Positions 47,944 through 57,193 of a stretch of DNA of 64,000 bases are shown here, one piece after another (position 1 is the stretch's first letter; each line of letters starts with the position of its first letter). This DNA is from Anaerococcus octavius (GTDB lineage: Bacteria > Bacillota > Clostridia > Tissierellales > Peptoniphilaceae). A model generated the notes under the pieces. That model saw nothing but the letters and a program-made list of their open reading frames with translations. It was not told the DNA's origin and made no database searches. The stretch spans positions 1,674,001-1,738,000 of the forward strand of contig NZ_UFTA01000002.1 of assembly GCF_900445265.1 (NCBI RefSeq). Reading direction: 5' to 3'. Position numbers and translations under genes: made by a program.

Positions 47944-48618
47944 GAAAGGGGAGTGAAAAAGAACCTGAAACCTTGAGCCTACAAGCAGACAGAGGGCAAG
48001 AGCCTGATGTCGTACCTTTTGTAGAATGGGCCAGCGAGTTATCATATATAGCAAGGTTAAATCTTTAAGAGATGAAGCCTTAGCGAAAGCGAGTCTTAAT
48101 AGGGCGAAAGTTAGATATGATAGACCCGAAACCGGGTGATCTATCCATGGTCAGAGTGAAGGTGAAGTAAAATTCACTGGAGGCTCGAACCGGGTGCGGT
48201 TTAAAACGCATCGGATGAACTGTGGATAGGGGCGAAAAACCAAACGAACCCGGAGATAGCTGGTTCTCCTCGAAATAGCTTTAGGGCTAGCCTATGACCA
48301 AAGATTTAAGGAGGTAGAGCACTGACTGGCCTAGGGCGGCTAACCGTACCAAAGCCTATCAAACTCCGAATGCCAAAAAATCAAGTCATGGAGTCAGACT
48401 TAGAGGGATAAGCTCCTAAGTCGAAAGGGAAACAGCCCAGACCGACAGCTAAGGTCCCAAAATCTGAATTAAGTGGAAAAGGATGTGAACCTACTAAGAC
48501 AACCAGGACGTTGGCTTAGAAGCAGCCATACATTTAAAGAATGCGTAATAGCTCACTGGTCAAGTGGGTTTGCGCCGAAAATAAACGGGGCTAAAATTCA
48601 GTACCGAAGCTTCGGATT

Positions 48619-48959
48619 GATAGAGAATTTAAAATTGCTCAATCAACTCTAGAACAAACATAAAAAGAGAAGAAAAGGTAAAACTTAGACGGAAATATTA
48701 CAATACAATCAAGATAAAACGAGTTATTCAAAATTTACGCAAATATCAAACACTAAGATAAAGGTAAGTTGTAAATAACTACGATTATCACCGAAAACAA
48801 TCGCATATATTAATATATGTAACTGGTTTAAAATATAGTCGGCACTTTGACAAATCTAAGATTTGAAACAGTGCGACATTTGACCTACTAACAAATCAAA
48901 GATTTGAGTTAGGTCAAGAAAACGTCAAAGTATTTACCAGCAATTTTAAATACTCTATC
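48619..48959 (+). other. Intervening sequence in helix 45 of 23S rRNA
   Basis: A 21-nt arm at 48619-48639 is complementary to 48939-48959 (one mismatch region), making a long stem that caps helix 45 with about 300 nt of extra AT-rich sequence. Such stems in helices 25 and 45 are known sites of intervening sequences excised by RNase III, leaving fragmented 23S rRNA. No ORF for an IVS-encoded helical protein is present. Internal hairpins with AAATC/GATTT arms and a TTTGACCTAC..GTTAGGTCAA stem fill the insert. Confidence 0.8.
48879..48918 (+). repeat. Hairpin module, copy 1 (inside the 23S insertion)
   Basis: TTTGACCTAC (48879-48888) pairs with GTTAGGTCAAG (48908-48918) around an AAATC/GATTT inner stem. 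The same outer arms recur in the 23S-5S spacer. Confidence 0.65.
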
Positions 48960-49637
48960 AGTGGTAGAGGAGCATTGTATTAGGGAAGAAGCCCAAGCGA
49001 AAGCAGGCGTGGACTTAATACAAGAGAGAATGCTGGCATGAGTAGCGAGAAGGAGTGTGGGAATCACTCCCGTCGAAACCCTAAGGACTCCTGAGCAAGG
49101 CTCGTCCCCTCAGGGAAAGTCGGGACCTAAGGCGAGGCCAAAAGGCGTAGCCGATGGATAACAGGTCTATATTCCTGTACCGCTTAAAGTCGCTATAGAG
49201 AAGTGATGACGCAAGAGGATAAGCTAAGCTGCCCGATGGAAGGCAGTCTAAGCACAAAGGCCGATTAGTAGGCAAATCCGCTAATCATAAAGCTGATGTG
49301 TGATAGGTATCGAAAACATGAGTAGAGAAGTAGCCGATTTCAAATTGCCAAGAAAAGTCACTATCAATGACCAAAGCGCCCGTACCAAAACCGACACAGG
49401 TAGGGAGGTAGAGAATACCAAGACGCGCGGAAGAACCTTTGTTAAGGAACTCGGCAAAATGTCCCCGTAACTTCGGGAGAAGGGGAGCCAGAGCGATCTG
49501 GCCACAGAAACCAGGCCCAAGCGACTGTTTACCAAAAACACAAGTTTCTGCAAAATCGTAAGATGAAGTATAGGAGCTGACACCTGCCCGGTGCTGGAAG
49601 GTTAAGGGGAAGGCTTAGCAAACGCGAAGGCTAGAAC

Positions 49638-49724
<87 letters not shown>

Positions 49725-50171
49725 TGTAACGATTTGGGCACTGTCTCAACAAAGGATCCGGTGAAATTGTAGTAGTCGTGAAGATGCGACTTACCCACGC
49801 TAGGACGGAAAGACCCCGTGGAGCTTTACTGTAGGCTGATATTGGATTTTGAGATTAGATGTACAGGATAGTTGGGAGGCATTGATCCGTGCACGCCAGT
49901 GTGCGAGGAGCCAAGCTTGGGATACCAACCCTCTAATATCAAAATTCTAACATTGACCCTTAATCAGGGCAAAGGACATTGTCAGTTGGGCAGTTTGACT
50001 GGGGCGGTCGCCTCCCAAAAAGTAACGGAGGCGTTCAAAGGTTCGCTCAGAATGGACGGAAACCATTCGCAGAGTACAAAGGCATAAGCGAGCTTAACTG
50101 CGAGAGAAACAGCTCAAGCAGAGTAGAAATACGGACTTAGTGATCCGGTGGCACCGCATGGAAGGGCCATC

Positions 50172-50224
<53 letters not shown>

Positions 50225-50225
50225 C

Positions 50226-50266
<41 letters not shown>

Positions 50267-50284
50267 TCATCCTGGGGCTGAAGT

Positions 50285-50318
<34 letters not shown>

Positions 50319-50319
50319 A

Positions 50320-50369
<50 letters not shown>

Positions 50370-50396
50370 GCGTGGGCGTAAGAAATTTGCGAGGAC

Positions 50397-50427
<31 letters not shown>

Positions 50428-50630
50428 ATACCACTGGTGTACCAGTTGTTCCGCCAGGAGCATAGCTGGGTAGCTAAGTATGGAATTGATAAGTACTGAA
50501 AGCATCTAAGTACGAAACAACCCTCAAGATAAGATTTCTAAAAGTACGTAAAGAAAATACGTTAGATAGGTCCAAGGTGTAAGTGCAGTAATGCATTAAG
50601 CTAATGGATACTAAACTTTAAATCTTGACT

Positions 50631-50797
50631 GGAAATATTGTCTGCTATTTATAGGTTCATAAATACCAACCTAAACTTTAAAATTGGCAGGTCGGCTTCA
50701 GAACGAAATCAGTCCTATAGCGTGCGGACATCATGTTTTCTATTTCGCGAGATTTGACCTACCAACGAAAACAAGTTTTCGGGTTAGGTCAAGAATA
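50631..50797 (+). other. 23S-5S spacer
   Basis: About 167 nt, no tRNA. Contains the second copy of the TTTGACCTAC/GTTAGGTCAAG hairpin module at 50753-50793. Confidence 0.7.
50753..50793 (+). repeat. Hairpin module, copy 2 (23S-5S spacer)
   Basis: TTTGACCTAC (50753-50762) and GTTAGGTCAAG (50783-50793) around a CGAAAAC/GTTTTCG inner stem. Outer arms are identical to copy 1, the inner stem is different. Confidence 0.65.
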
Positions 50798-50909
50798 TAG
50801 TAACGATAGCGTTGGGGATACACCTATATCCATACCGAACATAGAAGTTAAGCCCAACTACGCCGATGGTACTCGGAGGGTGACCTCCCGGTAGAGTAGG
50901 AAGTTGCTA
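50798..50909 (+). rRNA. rrf: 5S ribosomal RNA
   Basis: 112 nt. Terminal helix TAGTAAC/GTTGCTA, the loop B/C segment CCGAACATAGAAGTTAAGC and the D/E region GATGGTACTCGGAGGGTGACC are intact. Confidence 0.95.
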
Positions 50910-50916
50910 AATAACT

Positions 50917-50946
50917 AAGACTTAGTCATTGGCTAAGTCTTTTTTA
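50917..50946 (+). terminator. Terminator after 5S rRNA
   Basis: AAGACTTAG/CTAAGTCTT stem followed by T5-6. Confidence 0.9.
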
Positions 50947-50966
50947 GTATAAATATACACTTGGCA

Positions 50967-50992
50967 GGAAAATCCGTTTGCTTAAGCAAACT
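50967..50992 (+). repeat. CCGTTTGC hairpin repeat, copy 1
   Basis: CCGTTTGC-TTAA-GCAAACTC. The same hairpin with another loop lies at about 51135, inside the 5S-like remnant. Confidence 0.55.
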
Positions 50993-51071
50993 CTTAAGCC
51001 CTACCGATCTGTGTTTTCGGCATAAACAATTGTGTCCGTGCTTCTTACCCGAAATCAATGGTTGTTTATGT

Positions 51072-51235
51072 ATACCCAACACAGAAGTTAATCCTCATTA
51101 CGCCAATGGCACTCGGAGGATGATCCGCTAAAACCCGTTTGCCATTGCAAACTCATTCGTGCTATCACACTAAGTTTTAGCCCTAAATATGCCAAATCAA
51201 GGCATATTTAAGCCCGGTAGAGTAGGAAGTTGCTA
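51072..51235 (+). pseudogene. Broken 5S rRNA copy with an 88-bp insertion
   Basis: TACCCAACACAGAAGTTAATCC, TTACGCCAATGGCACTCGGAGGATGATC (51073-51125) matches the middle of the 5S gene with scattered changes, then foreign sequence (about 51126-51213), then CCCGGTAGAGTAGGAAGTTGCTA (to 51235), the exact 5S 3' end. The 5' third is replaced by unrelated sequence. It is followed by its own rrn-type terminator. The insert carries the CCGTTTGC/GCAAACTC hairpin and a TAAATATGCC/GGCATATTTA hairpin. Confidence 0.8.
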
Positions 51236-51318
51236 AATAAAAGAAAACCACAGTCCAGCCAGTGGAAGACATAGCTTGTCCCTGCATAATGGGACCCATG
51301 AAATGGTGGAGCGAAGCG

Positions 51319-51347
51319 AGACTTAGTCATTTAACTGAGTCTTTTTT
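51319..51347 (+). terminator. Second rrn-type terminator
   Basis: AGACTTAG/CTGAGTCT stem (one G-T pair) and T6, a diverged copy of the terminator after 5S. Confidence 0.8.
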
Positions 51348-52019
51348 AGTGTAAAATTCATTTTTTTCAAACTTTTATTTTCTGTCTAATTTAAGTTATC
51401 AATAAAATGATGTTAAAGTAATACATGCTTAAGTATTGTGGACAGGAAAATTAAGTCGAATTTTCGGGATGGTTTAGATTTTGTATTCCATTTAATTAGC
51501 ACCGTTTATTCTGGGGTCGAATTATTAAATAAAAATTGGATAATGAAAAACTACTTAGAATTTTCAGCAAAGTTATAACTAATTTATTATTACTTTTTTT
51601 TATTTTACTTTTATTTTAAAATACCTTACTTACTTAGAGGTTTTGTTTTCTAGAGTATAATAATTTAACATCAACGTGTATTTTCTAATATGATCCTAAG
51701 TAAAATATTTATTATTGTAGATGACATACATTCTTAATGTAACTATATAACTTAATACTTTTATCAATAACTTTTTGATAGAGAAAGTAGTTTATAATAA
51801 TATATACAATTTTATAAAAAAATATGCATATTTACTTATGATTACTAAAATAAATTGACAAATACTTAAATATTTGATATATTTGTTTTAAATGCTCATG
51901 TAGGTAATCCATTTTGGAAAGTACACTTATTTATATGAGTTTATAAAAATTTGTAATTAATGATTATTGTAGTTCAAAAAGTTAGGTTTTGCCTAAAAGT
52001 ACACCTTTTTGGATTGTTT
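51348..52019. other. Long AT-rich intergenic region
   Basis: About 670 bp with stops in all frames. A TTGACA at 51856 and repeated AAAGTACAC boxes (near 51921 and 51996) are the only motifs noted. No gene, riboswitch or rRNA fragment was recognised. Confidence 0.5.
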
Positions 52020-52049
52020 TTGGCATGCCTTTAACATTTACACTATGAT
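52020..52049 (+). promoter_or_regulatory. Candidate promoter of the methyltransferase operon
   Basis: TTGGCA (52020-52025), 18-bp spacer, TATGAT (52044-52049), about 57 bp before the first ATG. No cobalamin riboswitch is recognisable in the leader. Confidence 0.45.
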
Positions 52050-52105
52050 AAGCATTAATTTTTTTGTGCCTAAATTTAAGAATTATTTAGGAAAGGAGGA
52101 TTTTT

Positions 52106-52888
52106 ATGATTCGCACTTATGAATGTATAGATAATCCGGAAAGACCTATTAAAAACAATGAAATTTTGACTAATCCAAAACTTATGGCAGATTATGCTAA
52201 AGATGGAAGGTATGTTTCTCTACCAGTTGTTCCTATGATTCCGATTTGTTTGGGAGTCAAATTTGAAAATGGTCGCACAGCTTATCCTATTTATGATGAT
52301 ATTTGTGATATAAAACTTGATATGGATTATAGCAAAGATGAGTATATGGCTATGCTAAAAGCCATAGAAATTTTAGGAGAAGAAAAGACTGTTATTGAGA
52401 TTAGAGGGCCTATTTCCGTCTTAGATAATCTTCTTGGTGCAACTAAAGTAATGAAGGCTATGAGAAAAAGACGAGATGTACTTAAAGATCTTTATGCGGA
52501 GCTTACATATATATATACTGACTATATAAGAAATTTTCTTGATAAGGGTGTTAAAGTTTTCAGCTTTACAGAAAGTATTTTGGACCCTAAGGTTTTGGGA
52601 CCTCGTGAAGTTGGTAATTATGTAGATGACTTCTTGCTTAATTTTTTAAAAGAAGTTGAAAAATTAGCTGGTGAGTATAAATTCACCTTGCATCTATGCC
52701 CAAAGTCTACCCTTGCCATAGTTGATTTAGATAAGGCAGATTTTAAAGCTATTGATTTTGACAATCCAAGAAAATATATAGATATATTATTTGACAATCC
52801 AAGTACATTGATGGGTGATAGGTGCATAAATCTAGCAGATGAGGAGTTTAACAAGGTAAACAAAATTGTATTGAAGGAGGATAAATAG
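52106..52888 (+). CDS. UROD-fold methyltransferase-like protein, short form
   Basis: 260 aa, recognisably related to the uroporphyrinogen decarboxylase/MtaA fold but about 100 residues shorter than the two 370-aa relatives downstream. It keeps a GPISVL segment and an LHLCPKST segment with the H-x-C zinc pair, but the second cysteine of H-x-C-xn-C is not at the usual place (a Cys occurs later in GDRCINL). It may transfer methyl to or from the corrinoid protein encoded next, whose GTG start overlaps its TAG stop. AAAGGAGGA precedes the ATG. Confidence 0.7.
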   Translation: MIRTYECIDNPERPIKNNEILTNPKLMADYAKDGRYVSLPVVPMIPICLGVKFENGRTAYPIYDDICDIKLDMDYSKDEYMAMLKAIEILGEEKTVIEIRGPISVLDNLLGATKVMKAMRKRRDVLKDLYAELTYIYTDYIRNFLDKGVKVFSFTESILDPKVLGPREVGNYVDDFLLNFLKEVEKLAGEYKFTLHLCPKSTLAIVDLDKADFKAIDFDNPRKYIDILFDNPSTLMGDRCINLADEEFNKVNKIVLKEDK

Positions 52889-53544
52889 TGGCAAGCAAAG
52901 AAGAATATTTTGAAAAAATGGCCAATATGGTTATAGAGGAAGAAGATGAAGAAATAGCTGATCTTTGTAGGGATTATTTAGCAGAAGGATATGATCCACA
53001 AGAGGCGATTTTTAATGGACTTATAAAAGGAATGAATGAAGTAGGAAGACTTTTTGAAGAAGAAGAATACTATATTTCAGACTTATTAATTTGTTCAGAT
53101 GCTATGTACAACGGTATAGATGTTTTAAAAGAAAATATAGAAACTCACGAAGAAAAAAATGTTGCTACTGCAGTAATAGGCGTAATCGAAGGTGATACTC
53201 ACGATATTGGTAAAAATCTTGTAAAACTTATGTTTGAAATTGCAGGATATAAAATGATCGACCTTGGTAAAGATGTTCCAGTAGAAAAATTTGTGGACGA
53301 AGCAGTTGCCAATGATGCAGATTTCATAATGATGTCTACATTAATGACTACAACTATGGATAATATGAAAAAAGTCATTGATATATTAAATGAAAGAGGA
53401 ATTCGCGATCAATTTATAGTAATGATAGGTGGAGGTCCTGTTTCAGAAAGCTATGCAAATGATATTGGTGCAGATGCTTATAGTGAAAATGCAAATGAAG
53501 CTGTAAAGGTAGCCCAACACTTATTAGATAATAAATGCAAATAG
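52888..53544 (+). CDS. Corrinoid (B12-binding) methyl carrier protein, MtaC/MtbC type
   Basis: 218 aa. A helical cap domain (about 1-90) precedes the Rossmann B12 domain with GDTHDIGKNL; His105 is the expected lower axial cobalt ligand in D-x-H-x-x-G. Later GGGPVSESYANDIGADAY completes the domain. It carries the methyl group on cobalt between methyltransferases. The GTG start overlaps the previous stop by one base and the next gene overlaps its end by 10 bp, so expression is tightly coupled. Confidence 0.95.
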   Translation: MASKEEYFEKMANMVIEEEDEEIADLCRDYLAEGYDPQEAIFNGLIKGMNEVGRLFEEEEYYISDLLICSDAMYNGIDVLKENIETHEEKNVATAVIGVIEGDTHDIGKNLVKLMFEIAGYKMIDLGKDVPVEKFVDEAVANDADFIMMSTLMTTTMDNMKKVIDILNERGIRDQFIVMIGGGPVSESYANDIGADAYSENANEAVKVAQHLLDNKCK

Positions 53545-55109
53545 AAATAGTAAATTTAGGAAAAAAAATCACTGCTAATGAAAAAAATATTTTATCTAGT
53601 TTATTAGAAAATAATATAGAAATAAATAATTTTTGTAATGGCAAGGGAACTTGTGGCAAATGCAAGATAAAAGTTTTAGAAGGTGAGCTAAATCCTCTAA
53701 CAAAGCCAGAAAAAAATTTACTAAGTGATGAGCAATTAAAAGAAAATATAAGGCTTGCTTGCCTGTCACAGGCAAAAACTGATGTAAAGATAGAAATATA
53801 CAAAAATAAGTCCAATATAAAAGTTTTAGACCAAGGCATAAAATCCGATTTTGAAATGATTTATAAAAATGGATATGGTTTAGCAGTCGATATTGGTACC
53901 ACAACATTAGTAACATATTTAGTAGATTTATCTAATGGAGAAATAATAGATAAGATTTCTGCTATTAATTCTCAAAGTAAATATGGCCTTGATGTTATGA
54001 CTAGAATTAGCTTTGAATACGAGAATGAAAACGGAAAAGATCTTTTGCAAGAAGAAATCATAAAAAGCCTAAATCAAATGATATATGATTTAAGTAATAA
54101 AAATAATATGCCAAAAGATTTGATAAAAGAAATTGTAGTAGCAGCCAACACTACTATGTTACACATGTTAGTAGGTAAAGATGCTAGATCACTTGGAAAA
54201 TATCCTTACAAGGCAGAATTTTTACAAGGATTAAAAATAAATAGCAAAGATATAGGATTAAATCTTGATGCTATTTTATACACTTTGCCAAACGTTTCAG
54301 CCTTTGTAGGAAGTGACATAGTTGCTGGGGTTTATCTTACAGAACTAAAGGATAAAAAAGATACTCTCTTTATAGATATAGGAACAAATGGCGAAATAGT
54401 TTTAAAAGCTAAAGATAAACTCTATTGCTGTTCAACAGCCGCAGGACCAGCCCTAGAGGGGATGAATATCGAATGTGGAATGAGAGCAGAAAGCGGAGCA
54501 ATAGAAGCGATTAATTTAGGAAAAGATGAAATAAGTTTAATAACAATAGAAAATGATGCTCCACTTGGCATATGCGGTAGTGGATTATTAAGTGCAGTTT
54601 CACAAATTGTGGATAATGATTTGGTAAATAAAAGAGGAAGAATTATAGATCCTAAAAAGCTAGAGGATACGGATTATAGGAAAAAATATATAAAAGAAAA
54701 TAAAGAGGACAAAAGATACATAGTTTTAGACGAACAGAATAATGTGTTTTTAAGTCAAAAAGATATAAGGCAAGTTCAGCTAGCAAAAGGAGCTATTTTA
54801 TCAGGATTTATAACTCTTTTAAAAAGAGAAAATATGGAACTTACAGATTTAAATTCTGTAATAATAGCAGGAGGATTTGGTTCCCATCTAAAAAAAGAAG
54901 ATATAACAGGAGTGGGGATATTACCAAAAGAAGTAGAAAATTTGATAAGCTACGTAGGAAATTCATCATTAATAGGAGCCTATATAGCCTTAATGAATGA
55001 TGAAATTAAAAATCAAATGCAAGACTTGTCCAGTCAAATAGAATATATTGACCTATCAACAAGTGAGAATTATGACAAAACATTTGCAAGATCAATGCAA
55101 TTTAATTAA
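53535..55109 (+). CDS. Corrinoid activation protein (RACE/RACo type, 2Fe-2S plus ASKHA domain)
   Basis: 524 aa. The N-terminal ferredoxin-like domain has the 2Fe-2S ligands in CNGKGTCGKC and the fourth Cys in LACLS. The central and C-terminal parts (about 115-500) are the DUF4445/ASKHA ATPase fold with AVDIGTTTL, FIDIGTNGEI and GICGSGLL. Such proteins reduce accidentally oxidised Co(II) corrinoid back to Co(I) using ATP. It starts inside the end of the corrinoid gene. Confidence 0.95.
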   Translation: MQIEIVNLGKKITANEKNILSSLLENNIEINNFCNGKGTCGKCKIKVLEGELNPLTKPEKNLLSDEQLKENIRLACLSQAKTDVKIEIYKNKSNIKVLDQGIKSDFEMIYKNGYGLAVDIGTTTLVTYLVDLSNGEIIDKISAINSQSKYGLDVMTRISFEYENENGKDLLQEEIIKSLNQMIYDLSNKNNMPKDLIKEIVVAANTTMLHMLVGKDARSLGKYPYKAEFLQGLKINSKDIGLNLDAILYTLPNVSAFVGSDIVAGVYLTELKDKKDTLFIDIGTNGEIVLKAKDKLYCCSTAAGPALEGMNIECGMRAESGAIEAINLGKDEISLITIENDAPLGICGSGLLSAVSQIVDNDLVNKRGRIIDPKKLEDTDYRKKYIKENKEDKRYIVLDEQNNVFLSQKDIRQVQLAKGAILSGFITLLKRENMELTDLNSVIIAGGFGSHLKKEDITGVGILPKEVENLISYVGNSSLIGAYIALMNDEIKNQMQDLSSQIEYIDLSTSENYDKTFARSMQFN

Positions 55110-55120
55110 AGGAGAATATT

Positions 55121-55537
55121 ATGAAAAAAATTAACAAATACTTTTTATCTTTATTAACAGTAACAACTTTAACATTTACAGGATGTGGTAATCAATCAAC
55201 AACAGAACAAAAGGATACTACAACAACAGAACAAACTGAAGCTAATAATCCAGAAACTACTGATGTTGAAATAAGTATAAAAGATATTGTAAATGATAAA
55301 GAGATCTTAACAGAAGATGCAAAAATAGATGAAAATGGTCTAAAAGATTATTTAGAGAAAAATCACAAGGCGGTATTTGAAGATGGAATGATGACTGAAC
55401 TAGAAGGCATCAAGCAAGATGAAAAAGAAGGTCAGTATTGGATGTATTATGTAAATGATGAAATGGCTGATGTTGGAATTGGCGATTATGTTCCAAAAGC
55501 TGGAGATGAGATAGAATTTAGATTTGAAAAAATGTAG
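55121..55537 (+). CDS. DUF4430 lipoprotein, probable corrinoid/cobalamin-capturing protein
   Basis: 138 aa. Lipobox FTGC (Cys22), Thr/Glu-rich linker, then a DUF4430 domain with DGMMTELEGI and YWMYYVNDEMADVGIGDYVPKAGDEIEFRFE. DUF4430 resembles the C-terminal domain of transcobalamin-type proteins. It stands directly before an ECF S component (TAG then ATG with no gap), a pairing that suggests it passes a corrinoid to that transporter. Confidence 0.8.
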   Translation: MKKINKYFLSLLTVTTLTFTGCGNQSTTEQKDTTTTEQTEANNPETTDVEISIKDIVNDKEILTEDAKIDENGLKDYLEKNHKAVFEDGMMTELEGIKQDEKEGQYWMYYVNDEMADVGIGDYVPKAGDEIEFRFEKM

Positions 55538-56056
55538 ATGAACACAAAAAAATTAACAAGACTAGCTAGTCTTTGTGCTATTTGCGTTGTAACTAGAATA
55601 AATTTTTCTATAATCCCAAATGTTCAAATCTTATCTGATATAATTTTAATCCTTGCTATAGATGCTAGACTTGATGAATCTTTAATAGTAAATGCTATAA
55701 CTATGACTGTAACCAGCTTTTTTCTAGGTTTTGGCTATTGGGTTTTATTTCAAGTCCTAGATTTTGGACTTTTGGGGATAATAAATTATTTTTTATTTAA
55801 TAAGTTAGGATTGGTAAAAAATGATATTTCTAAGTCTCTTGCTGTAGGGATTTCAGGATTTTTATATGGACTAATTATAACTCTTATGGAAGTTTTTTTA
55901 GTAAGTGGCAATAAATTTTCTTTTCTAGGTCTTTATGCAGGATCTATTCCTTTTGATATTAACCATATGATAGGAAATATTGCCATATATTTACTTCTAA
56001 TTAGAAAGTTAGAAAAATATATTACTGGAGAAAAGAGTTTTAAAAACATAGATTAA
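55538..56056 (+). CDS. ECF transporter S component, probably for a corrinoid
   Basis: 172 aa with about five to six TM segments, small basic N-terminus and the RLASLCAICVVTR start usual for S components. It would dock on a shared EcfAA'T module encoded elsewhere. Placement with corrinoid protein, activator and DUF4430 lipoprotein makes cobalamin or cobinamide the likely cargo. Confidence 0.8.
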   Translation: MNTKKLTRLASLCAICVVTRINFSIIPNVQILSDIILILAIDARLDESLIVNAITMTVTSFFLGFGYWVLFQVLDFGLLGIINYFLFNKLGLVKNDISKSLAVGISGFLYGLIITLMEVFLVSGNKFSFLGLYAGSIPFDINHMIGNIAIYLLLIRKLEKYITGEKSFKNID

Positions 56057-56065
56057 GGAGGGGCT

Positions 56066-57178
56066 GTGGATAAAAAAGAATTGAAAAAAGAGCTTGAAAA
56101 TTATGAAATTCAGATGACATCTGCTGAAAGATCCAAGGCTTATTTTAATGGAGAAAGAGTAGATCACTTGCCATTTAATATTATGAGCCTAGATGTTGTA
56201 TATGGAATGAATATGGGCTATAGCTTAAAAGAAACAGATAATGTAGACAATCTTATAAAAATTATCGAAAGAAGAAGCAAAGAATACAAAATTTATGGCA
56301 TATCTGAAGGATTAAATCTTCGTGCTATGGGTTATTGCTTAGGATCAACAGGAATATTTCCAGAAAATGATATAGACCATGTAGACCATTATTTAATGGA
56401 AGATGAACTTAATATGGATTTACTAGAACTTCCAGATCCTTATACAAACGAACTTTTAAAAAAGAAATTGGAAAAAGCTAGAAAATTAAGGGAACATTTC
56501 CCAGACCATCCTATATCAACTTTTGTAGCCGGGCCTATTTCTACTGCAGTAGCTATTAGACCTATTAGTAAGTTACTAAGAGATCTTAGGAAAAATCCAG
56601 ATGGAGTAAAAGAGCTTATAGATTTTTGTGTAAAAGCGAATATGGCTTGGGCAAAGGCTTTTAAGAAAGAATTTGGACCAGTCAAAATAATGATTGCAGA
56701 TCCAGTAAGCTGCGATGATATTCTAAGCCCAAAGCAAATAAAAGAATTTTCATATCCATATTTAAAAAATTTAATAACTAGCTTGTATGAACTAAATGGT
56801 ATAAAACCAGATCTTCACATTTGTGGGCATACAAAAAGACAATGGGAAGATTTAAAAGAATTTGATATAGAATCTTTTAGTGTAGATAATTGCCATGATC
56901 TAGCTGAGTGCAAGGATAAAATTGAAGATAAATTAAGTCTTATGGGCAATGTACCACCAGTTGATGTTATGAGGAATGGAAGCATAGATGATGTAATAGA
57001 ATCTGTAAAAATTTGCATAAAAAAAGGGGCGGATTGTAAGCATGGCTACATTTGTGCAACTGGTTGCGGAACTGGTCCAGGAACACCAAAAGAAAATATA
57101 GATGCCTTTGTCTATGCAGTTAGAAAATATAGTAAAGATGCCAAACTAGGAGAAATGCCAGAAGCAATTTACCAATAA
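56066..57178 (+). CDS. Corrinoid-linked UROD-family methyltransferase (MtaA/CmuA-like), copy A
   Basis: 370 aa. Starts with GTG behind AAGGAGGGG. Has MTSAERSKAYFNGERVDHLPF near the N-terminus (UROD family opening), the zinc motif H-I-C in DLHICGHT near 250-256 with a following Cys in DNCHDL, and CATGCGTGPGTP near 330-340. It likely moves a methyl group between the corrinoid protein and an acceptor or substrate. It is clearly a tandem duplicate of the next gene. Confidence 0.88.
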   Translation: MDKKELKKELENYEIQMTSAERSKAYFNGERVDHLPFNIMSLDVVYGMNMGYSLKETDNVDNLIKIIERRSKEYKIYGISEGLNLRAMGYCLGSTGIFPENDIDHVDHYLMEDELNMDLLELPDPYTNELLKKKLEKARKLREHFPDHPISTFVAGPISTAVAIRPISKLLRDLRKNPDGVKELIDFCVKANMAWAKAFKKEFGPVKIMIADPVSCDDILSPKQIKEFSYPYLKNLITSLYELNGIKPDLHICGHTKRQWEDLKEFDIESFSVDNCHDLAECKDKIEDKLSLMGNVPPVDVMRNGSIDDVIESVKICIKKGADCKHGYICATGCGTGPGTPKENIDAFVYAVRKYSKDAKLGEMPEAIYQ

Positions 57179-57193
57179 AGCTAAGGAGGAATT

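Noticed and set aside
51072..51235. Second functional 5S rRNA gene
   Set aside because: The 5' third is missing and an insertion splits the molecule, so it is listed as a pseudogene.
51840..52105. Cobalamin riboswitch before the corrinoid operon
   Set aside because: No B12-box or adenosylcobalamin aptamer core could be found in the leader.
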